Shown here in pieces: positions 17,224 to 29,294 of a DNA stretch of 64,000 nt. Source of the DNA: Paenibacillus donghaensis (GTDB lineage Bacteria > Bacillota > Bacilli > Paenibacillales > Paenibacillaceae); contig NZ_CP021780.1 of NCBI RefSeq assembly GCF_002192415.1, forward strand, positions 7,006,001 through 7,070,000, given 5' to 3'. The number at the start of each line of letters is the position of its first letter. The stretch's first letter is position 1. The position numbers and the translations under genes were made by a program. Under the pieces are notes generated by a model. It did no database searches. It was not told the origin of the DNA and saw only the letters and a list, made by a program, of their open reading frames with translations.

Positions 17224-18516
17224 TTAATTCAATGTATAAACACTGTCATCTTCAAGTGTGACCTTCCAGACCGGAAGCAGCTGCAGCTTGTCTTCCTTCA
17301 GCACCGGCACATATGCAGGAATGATGTCCTCCACAGGCGACACCTTGCCCAGCTGGTCCAGCTGATTCTGCAGTTCTTCACCTCCGGATAACTCCACAAT
17401 CTTTTTCACGGCCTTCGTATTGTCGACATACATCAGCGAACGTTCATAATGGGAGACCGTGCCCTGCTGCAGCTCCACATGGATCGTGCCATACTGCAGC
17501 TGCGGCTTGCTGATAATGGGATAGGAGCCGTTCGGATAGGAGCCGTAATATTGCTGGAACGAAACCTTCCGTTCCTGTCTGCCCTCTTCCGTTGCCGCCA
17601 ACCGATACGTTCCATTCCAGCCGCCATGCTGGTTGACGAAATCCACCGCCTCCAGCGCATCCATCGCCGGGGTGCTCTCTCCCGCAGGCAATGCGGCCGG
17701 ATCGCTGTAGCTCATCCAATTCCGCTCACGGTCCACCTGCAGACTGCGCTTGCTGTCCGTATAAATCTCGGAACCATCCTTCTCCGGGATATAGCGGGTA
17801 CTGCCGGCATCAAAGAACAGATTGCTCTGCATTTGTTCAATCGTATAGAAGGCTGAAGGCAGCGTCGCCTCAACCAGCGGTATCTTGGCTTCCGGCACAT
17901 AATATTTGCCCATCACTGAGGTATAGGAGGTCAGATTCTGACCCAGCTCCACATGCTGCTGCACATCCTGGACCGTCAGGTCCGCTTTAGCCGCTTCATA
18001 TACGATATCTCCGCGTGTGCTGAAGAAGATGACATGCGCTTTCGAATCATTTTTAATATTGTAAATCCAGATGCGGTCAATGCTCTCCCGCTCAAACAGC
18101 GAATCCGGAGACAGCTGCATCACACGCTGCAGCAGGGTTACCGGAATGCCTGATCCGAAGGACAGCTCAATGCCCGGATTCTCGCTGCGAATCTTCTCCC
18201 AGTCGAAATCCTGCACAGCCCGGCGCTGGAAGCTCTCGAAGCTGCGACCTTTCAGCCTGTTGAAGATGAGGCTGTAGAAGGTAGAGCTCGGATAGAATAG
18301 CTTGTGCTTGCCGTCGCCCATATGAATAATCATCTTGTTCGGATAGAGCAGATTCTCCACCTTTTCTTCCGGCCCCATGTTATCAGCCTTAACATACAGC
18401 GTCTCGGACATAACCGCAGAGTCGCTGCCCGGCAGCCGATAGATCAGATAATAGCTCTCTATAAGACTTCCAAGCACAAGCAGGGCAAGCAGCCACGATT
18501 TCACTCTTTCCTTCAT
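17224..18516 (-). CDS. walH: WalH (YycH), regulator of WalK
   Basis: Membrane-anchored regulator that forms a complex with WalI and WalK. 430 residues, one N-terminal membrane helix (LLALLVLGSLIESYYLIY) and a large extracytoplasmic YycH domain. The start overlaps the walK stop by four bases, so translation is coupled to the kinase. Sequence similarity within this family is low, so the call leans on operon position and topology. Confidence 0.9.
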   Translation of the reverse strand: MKERVKSWLLALLVLGSLIESYYLIYRLPGSDSAVMSETLYVKADNMGPEEKVENLLYPNKMIIHMGDGKHKLFYPSSTFYSLIFNRLKGRSFESFQRRAVQDFDWEKIRSENPGIELSFGSGIPVTLLQRVMQLSPDSLFERESIDRIWIYNIKNDSKAHVIFFSTRGDIVYEAAKADLTVQDVQQHVELGQNLTSYTSVMGKYYVPEAKIPLVEATLPSAFYTIEQMQSNLFFDAGSTRYIPEKDGSEIYTDSKRSLQVDRERNWMSYSDPAALPAGESTPAMDALEAVDFVNQHGGWNGTYRLAATEEGRQERKVSFQQYYGSYPNGSYPIISKPQLQYGTIHVELQQGTVSHYERSLMYVDNTKAVKKIVELSGGEELQNQLDQLGKVSPVEDIIPAYVPVLKEDKLQLLPVWKVTLEDDSVYTLN

Positions 18517-20345
18517 GCCTCACTCCCCCTTTGGATGTTCAGAGGCAGTGTAAAGGTGACCTGTGAGCCTTCATTAAGCTCTGATTGGAGGGAAATCGAA
18601 CCTCCGTGCGCCTTCACAATTTCCCGGGCAATGGACAAGCCAAGTCCGGTTCCACCCATATTGCGTGAACGGGCTTTATCCACTCTGTAGAAGCGTTCAA
18701 AGATCCGCTCGATATCTTTTTTGGGAATGCCAATACCTGAATCGCGTACCGAGATCGATAGCATGCCGTCCTCGTTCTTCAATGCCTCCAATTGAATCAC
18801 CCCGCCTTCCGGCGTGTATTTAAGCGCATTGGAGAGCAGATTGCCCAGCACCTGATCAATCTGATCGCGGTCAAGCCAGGCATCCGAGACATCCGCATGC
18901 ACCTGGGTGGTAATCTGAATCCGCTTCTGGCGGATCTGGAACGAGAAGCGGTCGGCTACATCCTCCAGCATCTCGGCGATATCCGTCTGCTGAATCCGCA
19001 GCCGTGCTTCCTTGGAATCAAGGCGCGAGAGATGCAGCAGATCGGTAACCAGGCGGATCATTCGCTCCGTCTCATTGCGGATAACACCCACGAACCGAAC
19101 CGCCAGCTGCGGGTCCTCCAGTGCGCCGTCATCCAGCGCTTCGGCATAACTCTTGATTGTCGTAAGTGGTGTACGCAGCTCATGCGAGACATTCGCCACG
19201 AATTCACGGCGCGATTCCTCCAGGTTCTCCTGCTCGGTTACATCCTGCAGGACGGCGATAGTTCCGGCGATTCCGCCCTCCCGGCGGTGAATCGGCGTAA
19301 AGGTAACCCGGACGATATTGGAGTCGCCTCCGTCGATCTGGGTCAGATTCAGCATCGCCGATTGGGCGTTTCCCTTCGCCAGCGACCCGGTCTGCTCATG
19401 GTCCAACCCGAGCAGCACGTCCAGCGGCGATCCTTCGGGCAGCGGGCCTTCCGCTCCCAGCATCAATGCAGCGCGGCGGTTCATCAGAATGACCACTCCG
19501 CTCTCATCCGTAGCTACCACACCATCACTCATGTTGGTCAGAATGGACGCCAGCTTCTCTTTCTCTTCCTCATTCTGTGACAATGCTTCGCGCAATCTTC
19601 CTGTCATATAATTAAATGCCTGGCTAAGCTGTCCGATTTCATCATTGCCGAACACCGGCATCTTGCGGTTGAAGCGCCCTTCGGCCACCGCTGTGGCATG
19701 GCGGGTCATTTCCTTGATCGGCTGGGTGATCGTATGGGCCAGAATCACGCCCAGCACAGCCGTAAGTGCCAGCGCCAGCAGCAGCCCCGAGATGAATACA
19801 CTGTTTATCCGGCTCATCGTGGCATACAGATCCTTCATGTCGGCGGCAATATAGATCGCTCCTACTACCTTATCACCCGAAAGGACCGGCTTCGCCACCA
19901 CCTTCTTGCGCACATTGTCATCGGCAATAATGTACTCCTCATTATCACTGATACCCTGCAGGGCACGGCTGACTACAGTCTGGGTATTCCGCTGGCCCAC
20001 ATAATCATTCTGCGAGGGCACCGAAGTGGTGATGATTTTGCCGCTGGCATCGAGTACCTGAATCTCTGCCCCGTTGATGTACAGATTGTTCACCATACCG
20101 CGCAGGCTCTCCACCGCAGTTTCTTCATCAGCGGTTCCCGCTTCACTGCCGAATTTATCGGCCGTTAGAATGGATAACATCTCGGCACGGGCTTTGAGGT
20201 CCTTAGTGAAGTTGTCTGTGAGTGAATTTTTCATGGAGCTGACGAAATACACACCGATCAGCTGCATCGCAATCAGAATCAGCAGCACGTAGATAATAAT
20301 AAGCTTGGCCTGAATCGTCCGAAAAAAGGACAGTCCCTTCATCAC
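18513..20345 (-). CDS. walK: Sensor histidine kinase WalK
   Basis: Kinase of the essential WalRK two-component system that couples growth to cell-wall hydrolase expression. 610 residues: membrane segment near residues 13-35, extracytoplasmic sensor domain, second membrane segment near 182-205, HAMP, PAS, then HisKA with phosphorylated histidine in [14 protein letters not shown] and an HATPase domain ([25 protein letters not shown]). It overlaps walR and walH by four bases on either side. It contains a candidate Noc-type site at 18619-18632. Confidence 0.96.
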   Translation of the reverse strand: MMKGLSFFRTIQAKLIIIYVLLILIAMQLIGVYFVSSMKNSLTDNFTKDLKARAEMLSILTADKFGSEAGTADEETAVESLRGMVNNLYINGAEIQVLDASGKIITTSVPSQNDYVGQRNTQTVVSRALQGISDNEEYIIADDNVRKKVVAKPVLSGDKVVGAIYIAADMKDLYATMSRINSVFISGLLLALALTAVLGVILAHTITQPIKEMTRHATAVAEGRFNRKMPVFGNDEIGQLSQAFNYMTGRLREALSQNEEEKEKLASILTNMSDGVVATDESGVVILMNRRAALMLGAEGPLPEGSPLDVLLGLDHEQTGSLAKGNAQSAMLNLTQIDGGDSNIVRVTFTPIHRREGGIAGTIAVLQDVTEQENLEESRREFVANVSHELRTPLTTIKSYAEALDDGALEDPQLAVRFVGVIRNETERMIRLVTDLLHLSRLDSKEARLRIQQTDIAEMLEDVADRFSFQIRQKRIQITTQVHADVSDAWLDRDQIDQVLGNLLSNALKYTPEGGVIQLEALKNEDGMLSISVRDSGIGIPKKDIERIFERFYRVDKARSRNMGGTGLGLSIAREIVKAHGGSISLQSELNEGSQVTFTLPLNIQRGSEA

Positions 20346-21073
20346 AGCCCTCCGCTTTTGGGATTATGCATCAAATAACCAAGCCCGCGCCGCGTAAAAA
20401 TATATTCCGGCTTGCTGGGATTCTCCTCAATTTTCTCTCTTAGACGCCGGATCGTGACATCTACGGTCCGTACATCGCCGAAATATTCGAATCCCCATAC
20501 GGCCTGCAGCAGATGCTCCCGCGTCATTACCTTCCCGGCATGACGGATCATATAATACAGCAGCTCATATTCCCGATGGGTCAGATCTAGTGGTTCGCCA
20601 TCCTTGTACACCAGATACATATCCGTATCAATGAACAGGCCGAAATGCTGGACCCCCTGCTTGCCCGCCGCAGGCTCGTTTGCCGCATCGGCCGCCGCCG
20701 GTTTATGCTGCCGCCGCATCTGCGCCTTGACTCTCGCCAGCAGCTCTCTTGTGCTGAAGGGCTTGGTCACATAATCATCCGCTCCCAGCTCCAGCCCCAG
20801 CACCTTATCGATCTCGCCATCCTTTGCGGTGAGCATAATGATCGGAATATCCAGATGGGCCGAGCGGATCTCGCGGCATACATCCATTCCATCCTTGCCG
20901 GGCAGCATCAGATCCAGCAGCATCAGATCCGGCCGTTTGGACAAGGCCAGCTCGACTGCACTGTTGCCGTCGAAGGCGCAGATCACCTCGTAGCCTTCTT
21001 TTTCAAGATTAAACTTCAATATATCAGCAATAGGCTGTTCATCGTCTACTACCAGAATCGTTCCCATCTGCAT
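20342..21073 (-). CDS. walR: Response regulator WalR
   Basis: OmpR/PhoB-family response regulator of the WalRK system. 243 residues: receiver domain with phosphorylated aspartate in [12 protein letters not shown] and the acidic pair in VVDDE, a linker rich in alanine, and a winged-helix DNA-binding domain ([23 protein letters not shown]). Start at 21073 ([12 protein letters not shown]) chosen; the second ATG six bases in is also possible. First gene of the wal operon. Confidence 0.96.
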   Translation of the reverse strand: MQMGTILVVDDEQPIADILKFNLEKEGYEVICAFDGNSAVELALSKRPDLMLLDLMLPGKDGMDVCREIRSAHLDIPIIMLTAKDGEIDKVLGLELGADDYVTKPFSTRELLARVKAQMRRQHKPAAADAANEPAAGKQGVQHFGLFIDTDMYLVYKDGEPLDLTHREYELLYYMIRHAGKVMTREHLLQAVWGFEYFGDVRTVDVTIRRLREKIEENPSKPEYIFTRRGLGYLMHNPKSGGL

Positions 21074-21200
21074 CTCTTTCGCTTCACCCTTCTATCTTTG
21101 CTTTAAGGTTCATTCCTTTATTTTAACATACCTGTCCCGGGCTAACATCCCAGCTGCGGCGCACAACCCGTGAGCACAGATAAAATATTTCAACCAAGTA

Positions 21201-21260
21201 GAAACGGCTACGCCGTCCTTAAAAGGACGGTACCCGTTTCAGCGAGAAATAGAAGGATAA
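21201..21260. repeat. 60-base hairpin repeat, copy 1
   Basis: Stem-loop with outer arms GAAACGG / CCGTTTC and inner arms CCGTCCTT / AAGGACGG, followed by the single-stranded-looking tail AGCGAGAAATAGAAGGATAA. A second copy of exactly 60 bases lies at 55052-55111, identical at 49 positions. It sits between walR and the M23 peptidase gene, outside any reading frame. Two of the differences keep base pairing as G-U wobbles, suggesting selection on RNA structure. The two copies have the same orientation. Confidence 0.75.
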
Positions 21261-21297
21261 TTTATTGCGCGAAGCATATAAATTCTTATATTTAAAC

Positions 21298-21327
21298 AGA
21301 AAACCGCCCGAACAAGTCCGGGCGGCC
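21298..21327 (-). terminator. Intrinsic terminator of M23 peptidase gene
   Basis: Minus-strand stem CCGCCCG / CGGGCGG followed by TTTTCTGTTT, 18 bases past the stop codon. Confidence 0.85.
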
Positions 21328-21344
21328 GAGAGGGTAAGCAGATG

Positions 21345-22901
21345 CTATTTCAGAATCTTCATTGGATTGATAGCTGTGCCATTCTTGCGGATTTCAAAGT
21401 GCAGATGTGTGCCGGTGGAGCGGCCTGTATTCCCCATCACACCTATCTTGGCTCCTTGCTCCAGGCGCTGGCCTGAAGTAACCGCAATACTGCTTAGATG
21501 TCCGTAATAGGTCTCATATCCATTGCGGTGATCGATAATGACCACATTGCCGTATCCGCTTTTGACTCCGGCGAAGCTGACCGTTCCGGCGTCCGCTGCT
21601 TTGATCGTGCGGTCGCTGGATACCATATCCAGGCCCTTATGGGCACGGCCCCAGCGCTCTCCGAAGCTGCTCGTAATTCTCGCCGCGCTTACTGGCCAGG
21701 CGATGCTGCCTGTCCCTTCGCCAACCACCTTAGTGCCTCGGTACACCACTTCAGGCAGTGAGGCCTTCAGCACGGTCTGGCCAAGCCACTCTTCCTGCAC
21801 GACCTGTCCGTTCTCCTTGGTCAGGCGGTATTGCATGCTCTTAAGACCGGGCTGCCCCGGACGGACAACCTTACGTTTGCCTGCCGGCAATTGATCGCTC
21901 TCACGCACGATAATCTCCGGCTCGGTCACCACCTGCTCGCTGACCTGCTCCACGCTGACTACCGTAACATCAGGCTGCGGTACTGTTAACTGCAGCTGAT
22001 CGCCAATCTGCAGGCTCAGCTCCTTCGCCTCAGGATTATTGCGTTTGATCTCGGCCTGCGAGAGCTCAAACTGCGTTGCGATGCCCGATAAGGTGTCGCC
22101 TTCCTGCACGGAATAGAGCAGCGGAGCCTCCTTGCCTTCGGTAAGCACCGTTACAGCTTCTTCCACATTCAACACTTTGTTGGGATCTGCCTTGACTGGA
22201 ACCACTGCGATCTGCTCGCGGATCTGTACCGACTTGATCTGCTCAGCTCCTGCTGCCGCTACTGCCATGGCCGAGCCAGATGCCGCCGTTCGTTTCAGTA
22301 TACTGCTGTCCTTAGAGGCCTCAGTCTGCGGTATGTAATGCGCTTTCACCCCTTGCAGTACGGCATTTGCCGTTTCCTGATCCTTTACGATGCCTATCGC
22401 TTTGCCGTCAACAGTCAATTGTACGCCAACTGCATAAGCCTTCAGCATACCGTCCAGCTTGTCCAGCGTGGATTCGCTATTGATCTCCGGCTTGTAGGCA
22501 CGCTGCTTCTCGGTAGAGATGCCTTCCGTCTGCAGCACCATCACCGAATCCGGATACTTGCGCTGGTACTCCTGCTGTTTGGCATCAAACAGCTGTTTCA
22601 GCTGAGCCTCCTGCTCCAGGGTTCCGATCTCCTGGCCTTGAACCATTACGCGGTAATATGATACCGTATTTGCTCCGACATATTTCTTCTGCGCACCAAC
22701 CACCACAGCACCCAGCAGGATAACCCCTGCGGCTGCGGCAATCCAGGAGCGGCGGAATCGCCGCGAGCCGGTAAGCTGCAAGAACCCCCGGGATTCACCG
22801 GAAGATTCCTCATGCCGCTGATGCTCTGTACCGGATTCTGTGGCAGCCTGCTCACTGCCCTCCAGTTTCCCCACCCGGTTCATGATCTTGAATTTTCTCA
22901 T
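21345..22901 (-). CDS. Membrane-anchored M23 peptidase with LysM and G5 domains
   Basis: Cell-wall endopeptidase (LytM/M23 type). 518 residues: N-terminal cytoplasmic tail, a membrane segment near residues 53-70, an extracytoplasmic region, a LysM peptidoglycan-binding domain (YSVQEGDTLSGIATQFELS), a G5 domain, and a C-terminal M23 domain with zinc ligands in HKGLDM and HLHFEIR. A role in wall remodelling fits its place just downstream of the wal operon region, since WalRK controls such hydrolases, though no WalR box was found. A long gap (22902-23210) upstream holds only a terminator and presumed promoter. Confidence 0.9.
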   Translation of the reverse strand: MRKFKIMNRVGKLEGSEQAATESGTEHQRHEESSGESRGFLQLTGSRRFRRSWIAAAAGVILLGAVVVGAQKKYVGANTVSYYRVMVQGQEIGTLEQEAQLKQLFDAKQQEYQRKYPDSVMVLQTEGISTEKQRAYKPEINSESTLDKLDGMLKAYAVGVQLTVDGKAIGIVKDQETANAVLQGVKAHYIPQTEASKDSSILKRTAASGSAMAVAAAGAEQIKSVQIREQIAVVPVKADPNKVLNVEEAVTVLTEGKEAPLLYSVQEGDTLSGIATQFELSQAEIKRNNPEAKELSLQIGDQLQLTVPQPDVTVVSVEQVSEQVVTEPEIIVRESDQLPAGKRKVVRPGQPGLKSMQYRLTKENGQVVQEEWLGQTVLKASLPEVVYRGTKVVGEGTGSIAWPVSAARITSSFGERWGRAHKGLDMVSSDRTIKAADAGTVSFAGVKSGYGNVVIIDHRNGYETYYGHLSSIAVTSGQRLEQGAKIGVMGNTGRSTGTHLHFEIRKNGTAINPMKILK

Positions 22902-23117
22902 GAAACTCTCCCTTTCAATCTACTCATCACCCGTTAAGAGCTGCCAAGCTTATTGTAAGTGCACTGATCTATCGTTCTGCCGCCTAGAATATTCTGTCTG
23001 CATTAGTATGAATTTATATATAATATGGCGCTCTAAAAGGTTACAAAAAATTAACCCATTACGATCCTTGTTTACTGTAACATAGCTAGGAGAAAAATTT
23101 CAACTTTCTAAAAACGA

Positions 23118-23143
23118 CAAAACCCGCCTCTTTCGCGGGTTTA
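23118..23143 (-). terminator. Intrinsic terminator after unknown 214-residue gene
   Basis: Stem AAACCCGC / GCGGGTTT around a GAAAGAG loop; on the minus strand followed by TTGTCGTTTTT. May act in both directions. Confidence 0.75.
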
Positions 23144-23210
23144 TTACATAAATATGGATTTTCAACAGCTATTTTGTGTCTGAAAATCAACTAATTTTTC
23201 CAGACAATGC

Positions 23211-23855
23211 CTATGGCTCACTGCTGGTTGTAAGCATTTTCATTAGAGCATCATACTCGTCTGGCTCTACGTATTTGGCAATTACCTGCTGCAGCTCTTT
23301 CACCTCATTCTCCGTCAATCCGTCTTCCATTGCTGTGGAAATCTTTAACATCTCATCCTGGGGTAATTTGGACATTAATATGTTGAAAATATTAACCTTT
23401 TCCACAGAAGGCAGCTGGTCCTTCCAATCACCCAAAGCCTCCGGTGTCATCACCAGCTGCTGATCCGCAGGATCCCCGTCTTGTTCTGCGGCTTCATCCC
23501 CGCCGGTTGAAATCTCACCCATTACGGGCAGAGAATTCTCCGGGACCGTTTCTTCTACAGGTTCATCTGTGCTGCCGGATGGTTGGTTGGAATTAGTGCC
23601 GGTCCCAGGTTTTGGGCTGCCAGACTCAGCCTTATTGCTGCTCTTGTCACTGCCTACGGTATTGCGGGCTCCCGCCCCGGTCAGGGTGCGAATCATCCCG
23701 CTGAAGCCTGGCGCCGGCGTGTCCAGCTGTATATCAAAGCTTGCCAGCACAGACTGGATATAGGCGTTCACGACTACACCGGTGGTCAGAATCGATAACG
23801 TGCTTGCCAGCACTACAATCAGACATACGCCAAGCGCACGCTTGAATAGATTCAT
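23211..23855 (-). CDS. Unknown single-pass membrane protein
   Basis: Not a family I recognise. 214 residues: an N-terminal membrane segment (LGVCLIVVLASTLSILTTGVVV), an extracytoplasmic low-complexity linker rich in S, G, T, E and P (about residues 55-130), and a C-terminal helical domain of ~80 residues with two similar acidic helix pairs (LPQDEMLKIS..MEDGLTENE, VEPDEYDALMKML). The start at 23855 was chosen for its GGAGGGAGAG site; the upstream frame overlaps the purA terminator. It lies downstream of purA but behind its terminator. Confidence 0.7.
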   Translation of the reverse strand: MNLFKRALGVCLIVVLASTLSILTTGVVVNAYIQSVLASFDIQLDTPAPGFSGMIRTLTGAGARNTVGSDKSSNKAESGSPKPGTGTNSNQPSGSTDEPVEETVPENSLPVMGEISTGGDEAAEQDGDPADQQLVMTPEALGDWKDQLPSVEKVNIFNILMSKLPQDEMLKISTAMEDGLTENEVKELQQVIAKYVEPDEYDALMKMLTTSSEP

Positions 23856-23933
23856 AGTTGTTCTCTCCCTCCATCCTCCCAGTATTGACCAGAATTCACT
23901 GCTGGAAACCTGGGCATGGCTGGATGGACATAG

Positions 23934-23957
23934 CAAAAAGAGCCTCATGGAGGCTCC
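23934..23957 (-). terminator. Intrinsic terminator of purA
   Basis: Minus-strand stem GAGCCTC-CAT-GAGGCTC followed by TTTTTGCT, about 20 bases after the purA stop. Confidence 0.85.
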
Positions 23958-23975
23958 CCGATAAATCATTCTTAT

Positions 23976-25301
<1,326 letters not shown>

Positions 25302-25414
25302 CTATAATATGGGCCCTGTACGTGATCCTTATGTACGCAGCCCTCCGGATGCCCACGCGGTTTAACCCGCTAAAGCACAATACCCAGTGTAACAGCCGCT
25401 ATTTTCAAAGTCAA

Positions 25415-25456
25415 ATAAAAACGAACGATTACACCCTTGAAAGTGCAATCGTTCGG
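25415..25456 (-). terminator. Intrinsic terminator of gdpP-rplI-dnaB
   Basis: Minus-strand arms CGAACGATT / AATCGTTCG followed by TTTTTATTT, 18 bases past the dnaB stop. Confidence 0.85.
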
Positions 25457-25473
25457 AAATTGTCGCATTTAGC

Positions 25474-26835
25474 TTATCCGGCAAAAGGTTCTGCATGTGC
25501 TCGCTCGTAGTTGACGAACTTGTTGAAGTTTTTGAGAAACACAAGCTCCACCGTTCCCACCGGGCCGTTACGTTGTTTGGCGATGATAATCTCGATAATA
25601 TTCTTCTTCTCCGTGTCCTGATTGTAATAATCATCACGGTACAGGAACGCTACGATATCGGCATCCTGCTCAATCGAACCGGATTCGCGAAGGTCACTCA
25701 TCATCGGACGCTTGTCCTGACGCTGCTCCACACCCCGGCTAAGCTGCGACAGCGCAATGACCGGAACATCAAGCTCACGGGCAATCTGCTTCAGGGTACG
25801 GGAGATTTCCGACACTTCCTGCTGACGGTTCTCTCCACCTTTGCCCCGGCCTTGAATCAGCTGCAAATAGTCGATGACGATCATGCCGAGGCCTTTTTCC
25901 TTCTTCAGTCTGCGGCATTTCGCACGAATATCCGTTACAGTGATCCCGGGAGTGTCATCAATATATATCTCGGCTTCGGATAGGGACTGAATCCCCATCG
26001 TCAGCTTGGACCAGTCATCGTCACTTTTGAAATCGCCGGTCCGCATCGTATTGGCATCCAGATTGGCTTCCGCGCAGATCATACGTTGTACAAGCTGCGG
26101 CGCGGACATTTCCAGACTGAAAATAGCTACCGTCTCTTTGGCGCGAACCGCTACATTCTGGGCTATATTCAGGGCAAATGCCGTCTTCCCCACTGATGGG
26201 CGTGCCGCCACGATGATCAGATCGTTGCGCTGAAAGCCATTGGTCATGTGGTCCAAATCCGCGAATCCTGATGGAATTCCCGAAGTGCCGCCTTTATTCT
26301 GATGCAGCAGCTCCACCCGGTCGAACACCTGCATTAACACATCGCGGATGGCGATGAAGCCGCTGCCGCTGCGCCGGTTGGAGATCTCGAGAATCCGCCG
26401 CTCAGCGTCGCTCAGCATGTCGGCAACATCTTCGCCGCCGGTATACCCTTCGCTTACAATCTGCGTAGCCGTGCGGATCAACCGCCGCAGCATCGCCTTC
26501 TCTTCAATAATCTGTGCGTAATATTCCACGTTAGCCGCAGTCGGCACCGCATGTGCCAGCTTGGCCAAATAGCTGACACCGCCGATATCCTCAAGCTGTC
26601 CCTTGTCCTGCAGTCTGGACGTCAGTGTAACCAGATCGATCGGCTGGCTCTCTTCTCCGAGCTGCACCATCGCCTCAAATATCATTTGATGCGGTTTATC
26701 GTAGAAGTCTTCGGTATTCACCCGTTCCATCGCTGTGATCAGCGCTTCATCCTGCAGCAGAACCGCTCCGATTACCGCCTGCTCTGCCTCCAGATTCTGC
26801 GGGGGAACCCGATCGAAAAAGAGATCTCCACCCAT
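25474..26835 (-). CDS. dnaB: Replicative DNA helicase DnaB (DnaC in Bacillus)
   Basis: Ring-shaped hexameric helicase that unwinds DNA at the replication fork. 453 residues: N-terminal domain (PPQNLEAEQAVIGAVL), linker, RecA-like ATPase with Walker A ARPSVGKTAFALN, ICAEANLD, Walker B MIVIDYLQLI and the DLRESGSIEQDADIV motif. Last gene of the yybS-gdpP-rplI-dnaB group; only one base separates it from rplI. Confidence 0.97.
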   Translation of the reverse strand: MGGDLFFDRVPPQNLEAEQAVIGAVLLQDEALITAMERVNTEDFYDKPHQMIFEAMVQLGEESQPIDLVTLTSRLQDKGQLEDIGGVSYLAKLAHAVPTAANVEYYAQIIEEKAMLRRLIRTATQIVSEGYTGGEDVADMLSDAERRILEISNRRSGSGFIAIRDVLMQVFDRVELLHQNKGGTSGIPSGFADLDHMTNGFQRNDLIIVAARPSVGKTAFALNIAQNVAVRAKETVAIFSLEMSAPQLVQRMICAEANLDANTMRTGDFKSDDDWSKLTMGIQSLSEAEIYIDDTPGITVTDIRAKCRRLKKEKGLGMIVIDYLQLIQGRGKGGENRQQEVSEISRTLKQIARELDVPVIALSQLSRGVEQRQDKRPMMSDLRESGSIEQDADIVAFLYRDDYYNQDTEKKNIIEIIIAKQRNGPVGTVELVFLKNFNKFVNYERAHAEPFAG

Positions 26836-26836
26836 G

Positions 26837-27283
26837 CTACTCCTCCGTTACCTGAACCTTAAGCGCAGCCTTTACTTCCGTATGCAGTTTAACGTTCACT
26901 TCAATTAGTCCCAGGTGGCGAATCGGGTCGCTTAGCTCAATCTTGCGCTTGTCGATCACGATACTGTGAGTCGCAGCCAGTGTTTCAGCAATCTGCTTGC
27001 TTGTAATGGCACCGAACAGTCTGCCGCCTTCTCCGGCTTTGGCTTTCAGTGTTAAAGTCAGCTCATCCAGCTTCTTGCCCAGCTCCTGCGCTTCCTTCTT
27101 CTCATTATCCTTGCGGCGCTGCTCAGCAGCCGTCTGATTCTCCAGAGTCTTCACGTTGCCGTCTGTTGCCGGACGGACCAAACCGCGCGGCAGCAGGAAA
27201 TTAGCTGCGTAGCCCTCCGATACTTCCTTGACCTGGCCTTTTTTGCCTTGTCCCTTAACATCCTGTAAGAAAATGACCTTCAT
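26837..27283 (-). CDS. rplI: 50S ribosomal protein L9
   Basis: Large-subunit ribosomal protein binding 23S rRNA domain V. 148 residues: N-terminal domain ([21 protein letters not shown]), long connecting helix, C-terminal domain ([14 protein letters not shown]). Start overlaps the gdpP stop by four bases, and its stop is one base before the dnaB start. Confidence 0.98.
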   Translation of the reverse strand: MKVIFLQDVKGQGKKGQVKEVSEGYAANFLLPRGLVRPATDGNVKTLENQTAAEQRRKDNEKKEAQELGKKLDELTLTLKAKAGEGGRLFGAITSKQIAETLAATHSIVIDKRKIELSDPIRHLGLIEVNVKLHTEVKAALKVQVTEE

Positions 27284-29283
27284 TCGAACAGCCCCTCTTT
27301 CGATTCAATTTCAGCCAGCACCTGCAGCAGTCTGGCCTCTGCTTCTTTACATGTGCCTTCCAGCTGTACAGCGGCGTTGGAGAGATGTCCTCCCCCGCCC
27401 AGCTTCTCCATAACCACCTGCACGTTCATTCTTCCCAGAGAACGTGCGCTGATGCCAATCAGTCCGTCAGGACGCTCGCTGACCACGAAGGAAGCAATCA
27501 CATTCGTCATCCCGAGCAGCGTATCGGCGGTCTGTGCGATCAGCAGCTGGGGAATCTTCATCCCCGGTGCCGTTACAACCAGTGCTATATGATCATACAC
27601 CATCCGCGCGTGTTTGATAATTTCCGCCTTCGAAATATACTCCTGCAGATCCTCTTTCAGCATCCGCTGAATCAGAATCGTATCCGCGCCGATCCGGCGC
27701 AGGAAGCCTGCCGCCTCGAAGGTGCGTGATCCCGTATGCAGTGCAAAATGCTTCGTATCCACCGTAATCCCCGCCAGGAGCATCGTGGCTTCAAGCGGAC
27801 TCAGCTTGATCTTGTCATGAATGTACTGCAAGAGCTCCGTCACCAGCTCACAGGTGGAGGAGGCATACGGCTCCAGGTAGACCAGTACCGCATCATTGAT
27901 GAACTCCTCACCCCGGCGGTGATGGTCAACGACCACGATCCGGCTGGCATACTGCACCAGACGCGGTTCCATGGTCATCGAGGCCTTATGGGTATCGACT
28001 ACAATCAGCAGCGTATGTTCAGACATTATCTGCAGCGATTGCTCCGTGGTAATAAATGACTTATACAGCTCTTCATCCTTGCGGATCTGCTCCATCATCC
28101 GTGTAATGGATGGATTTGGCGTCTCCATTACGATATAGGCTTCCACATTGTACATTTTGGCCGCCTTCAGCAGCCCGATGGCTGCACCGACCGCATCAAT
28201 GTCCGGTATGCGGTGCCCCATAATCAGCACCCGGTCGCTCTCCTGCATCAGGTCGCGCAGCGCATGGGCAATGACGCGGGCACGCACGCGTGTGCGCTTC
28301 TCTGCGGCGTTGCTCTTGCCGCCATAGAAGGATAGCCGCTGGCCCGCTTTGACTGCGGCCTGGTCTCCGCCCCGGCCCAGCGCCATATCCAGACTGGATT
28401 GCGCCAGCGCCCCCAGCTCACTTGCCGAGTCGGCTCCGAAGGCCAGGCCAATGCTTAGTGTCATCGGCACCTTCAGATCAGCGGTCATTTCCCGCACTTC
28501 ATCGAGAATCACGAACCGACTCTCCTCCAGCGCCTGCAAGCTGCGGTGATTCAGCAGCATCAGATAACGTTCGGAGGATAAGCGTCGCAGATAGACCTCA
28601 TATTGCTTGCTCCATTCCGTAATCTCACTGGCCACCTTAGCAATCAGCGAGGTACGTTGCTGATCATCCATGCCTTGGGCCGATTCATCGAGATTATCCA
28701 TCATCACGATTCCAATCGCCAGCTTCTCATCCTCGTAGCGCTCGCGCAGCACCACAAGCTCAGTAATATCATATAAGTAAAGCAGGCGTTCCCCCGGAAT
28801 AATGACAGCCTGATAATACCTGTCATCCACAGTAATTTCGACCCGGGTATCCTTTAGTTGGCCTTCTTTGAGTACCTCCCGTTTGGAACCGCTGCCGTTA
28901 ACCGAAGCCATCATATCAGGCAGCAAATCCTGAATGGTCTCGCCTACCAGTGTTTTGCGGGAGAAGATGTCTCCAGCGCAGCGGTTGTTCCATTCCACAG
29001 TCCGGTCTTCACTGTAGAGGATAATGCCAAGCGGCAGCATGCTGACCGCTTCCCCCTCCACCCGCTTGATCCGGAAGGACAGGCCATTGATATATTCCAC
29101 CAGGTTGCGCCGGAACGCAATCTCCGTCTTCAGCATGGTGAAGGATAGGGTGCCTGCCAGAAACAGACTGGCAACACCAAGTACCCAGTTATAAATACTG
29201 ACTACTATAATAAGAACCAGCAGCAGCATGAACGCCCAGACGGTATGATAGCCGTGCCAGCGTCTTTGCAAGAATTTAGGCAT
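27280..29283 (-). CDS. gdpP: c-di-AMP phosphodiesterase GdpP
   Basis: Membrane enzyme that hydrolyses the second messenger c-di-AMP, affecting potassium balance, osmotic state and beta-lactam tolerance. 667 residues: two membrane helices in the first 50, a PAS domain (~70-170), a degenerate GGDEF domain (~175-305, catalytic motif lost as usual for GdpP), a DHH domain with [12 protein letters not shown] and [10 protein letters not shown], and a DHHA1 domain with [11 protein letters not shown]. Follows yybS by 11 bases and overlaps rplI. Confidence 0.95.
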   Translation of the reverse strand: MPKFLQRRWHGYHTVWAFMLLLVLIIVVSIYNWVLGVASLFLAGTLSFTMLKTEIAFRRNLVEYINGLSFRIKRVEGEAVSMLPLGIILYSEDRTVEWNNRCAGDIFSRKTLVGETIQDLLPDMMASVNGSGSKREVLKEGQLKDTRVEITVDDRYYQAVIIPGERLLYLYDITELVVLRERYEDEKLAIGIVMMDNLDESAQGMDDQQRTSLIAKVASEITEWSKQYEVYLRRLSSERYLMLLNHRSLQALEESRFVILDEVREMTADLKVPMTLSIGLAFGADSASELGALAQSSLDMALGRGGDQAAVKAGQRLSFYGGKSNAAEKRTRVRARVIAHALRDLMQESDRVLIMGHRIPDIDAVGAAIGLLKAAKMYNVEAYIVMETPNPSITRMMEQIRKDEELYKSFITTEQSLQIMSEHTLLIVVDTHKASMTMEPRLVQYASRIVVVDHHRRGEEFINDAVLVYLEPYASSTCELVTELLQYIHDKIKLSPLEATMLLAGITVDTKHFALHTGSRTFEAAGFLRRIGADTILIQRMLKEDLQEYISKAEIIKHARMVYDHIALVVTAPGMKIPQLLIAQTADTLLGMTNVIASFVVSERPDGLIGISARSLGRMNVQVVMEKLGGGGHLSNAAVQLEGTCKEAEARLLQVLAEIESKEGLFE

Positions 29284-29294
29284 GAGCTCTCACC

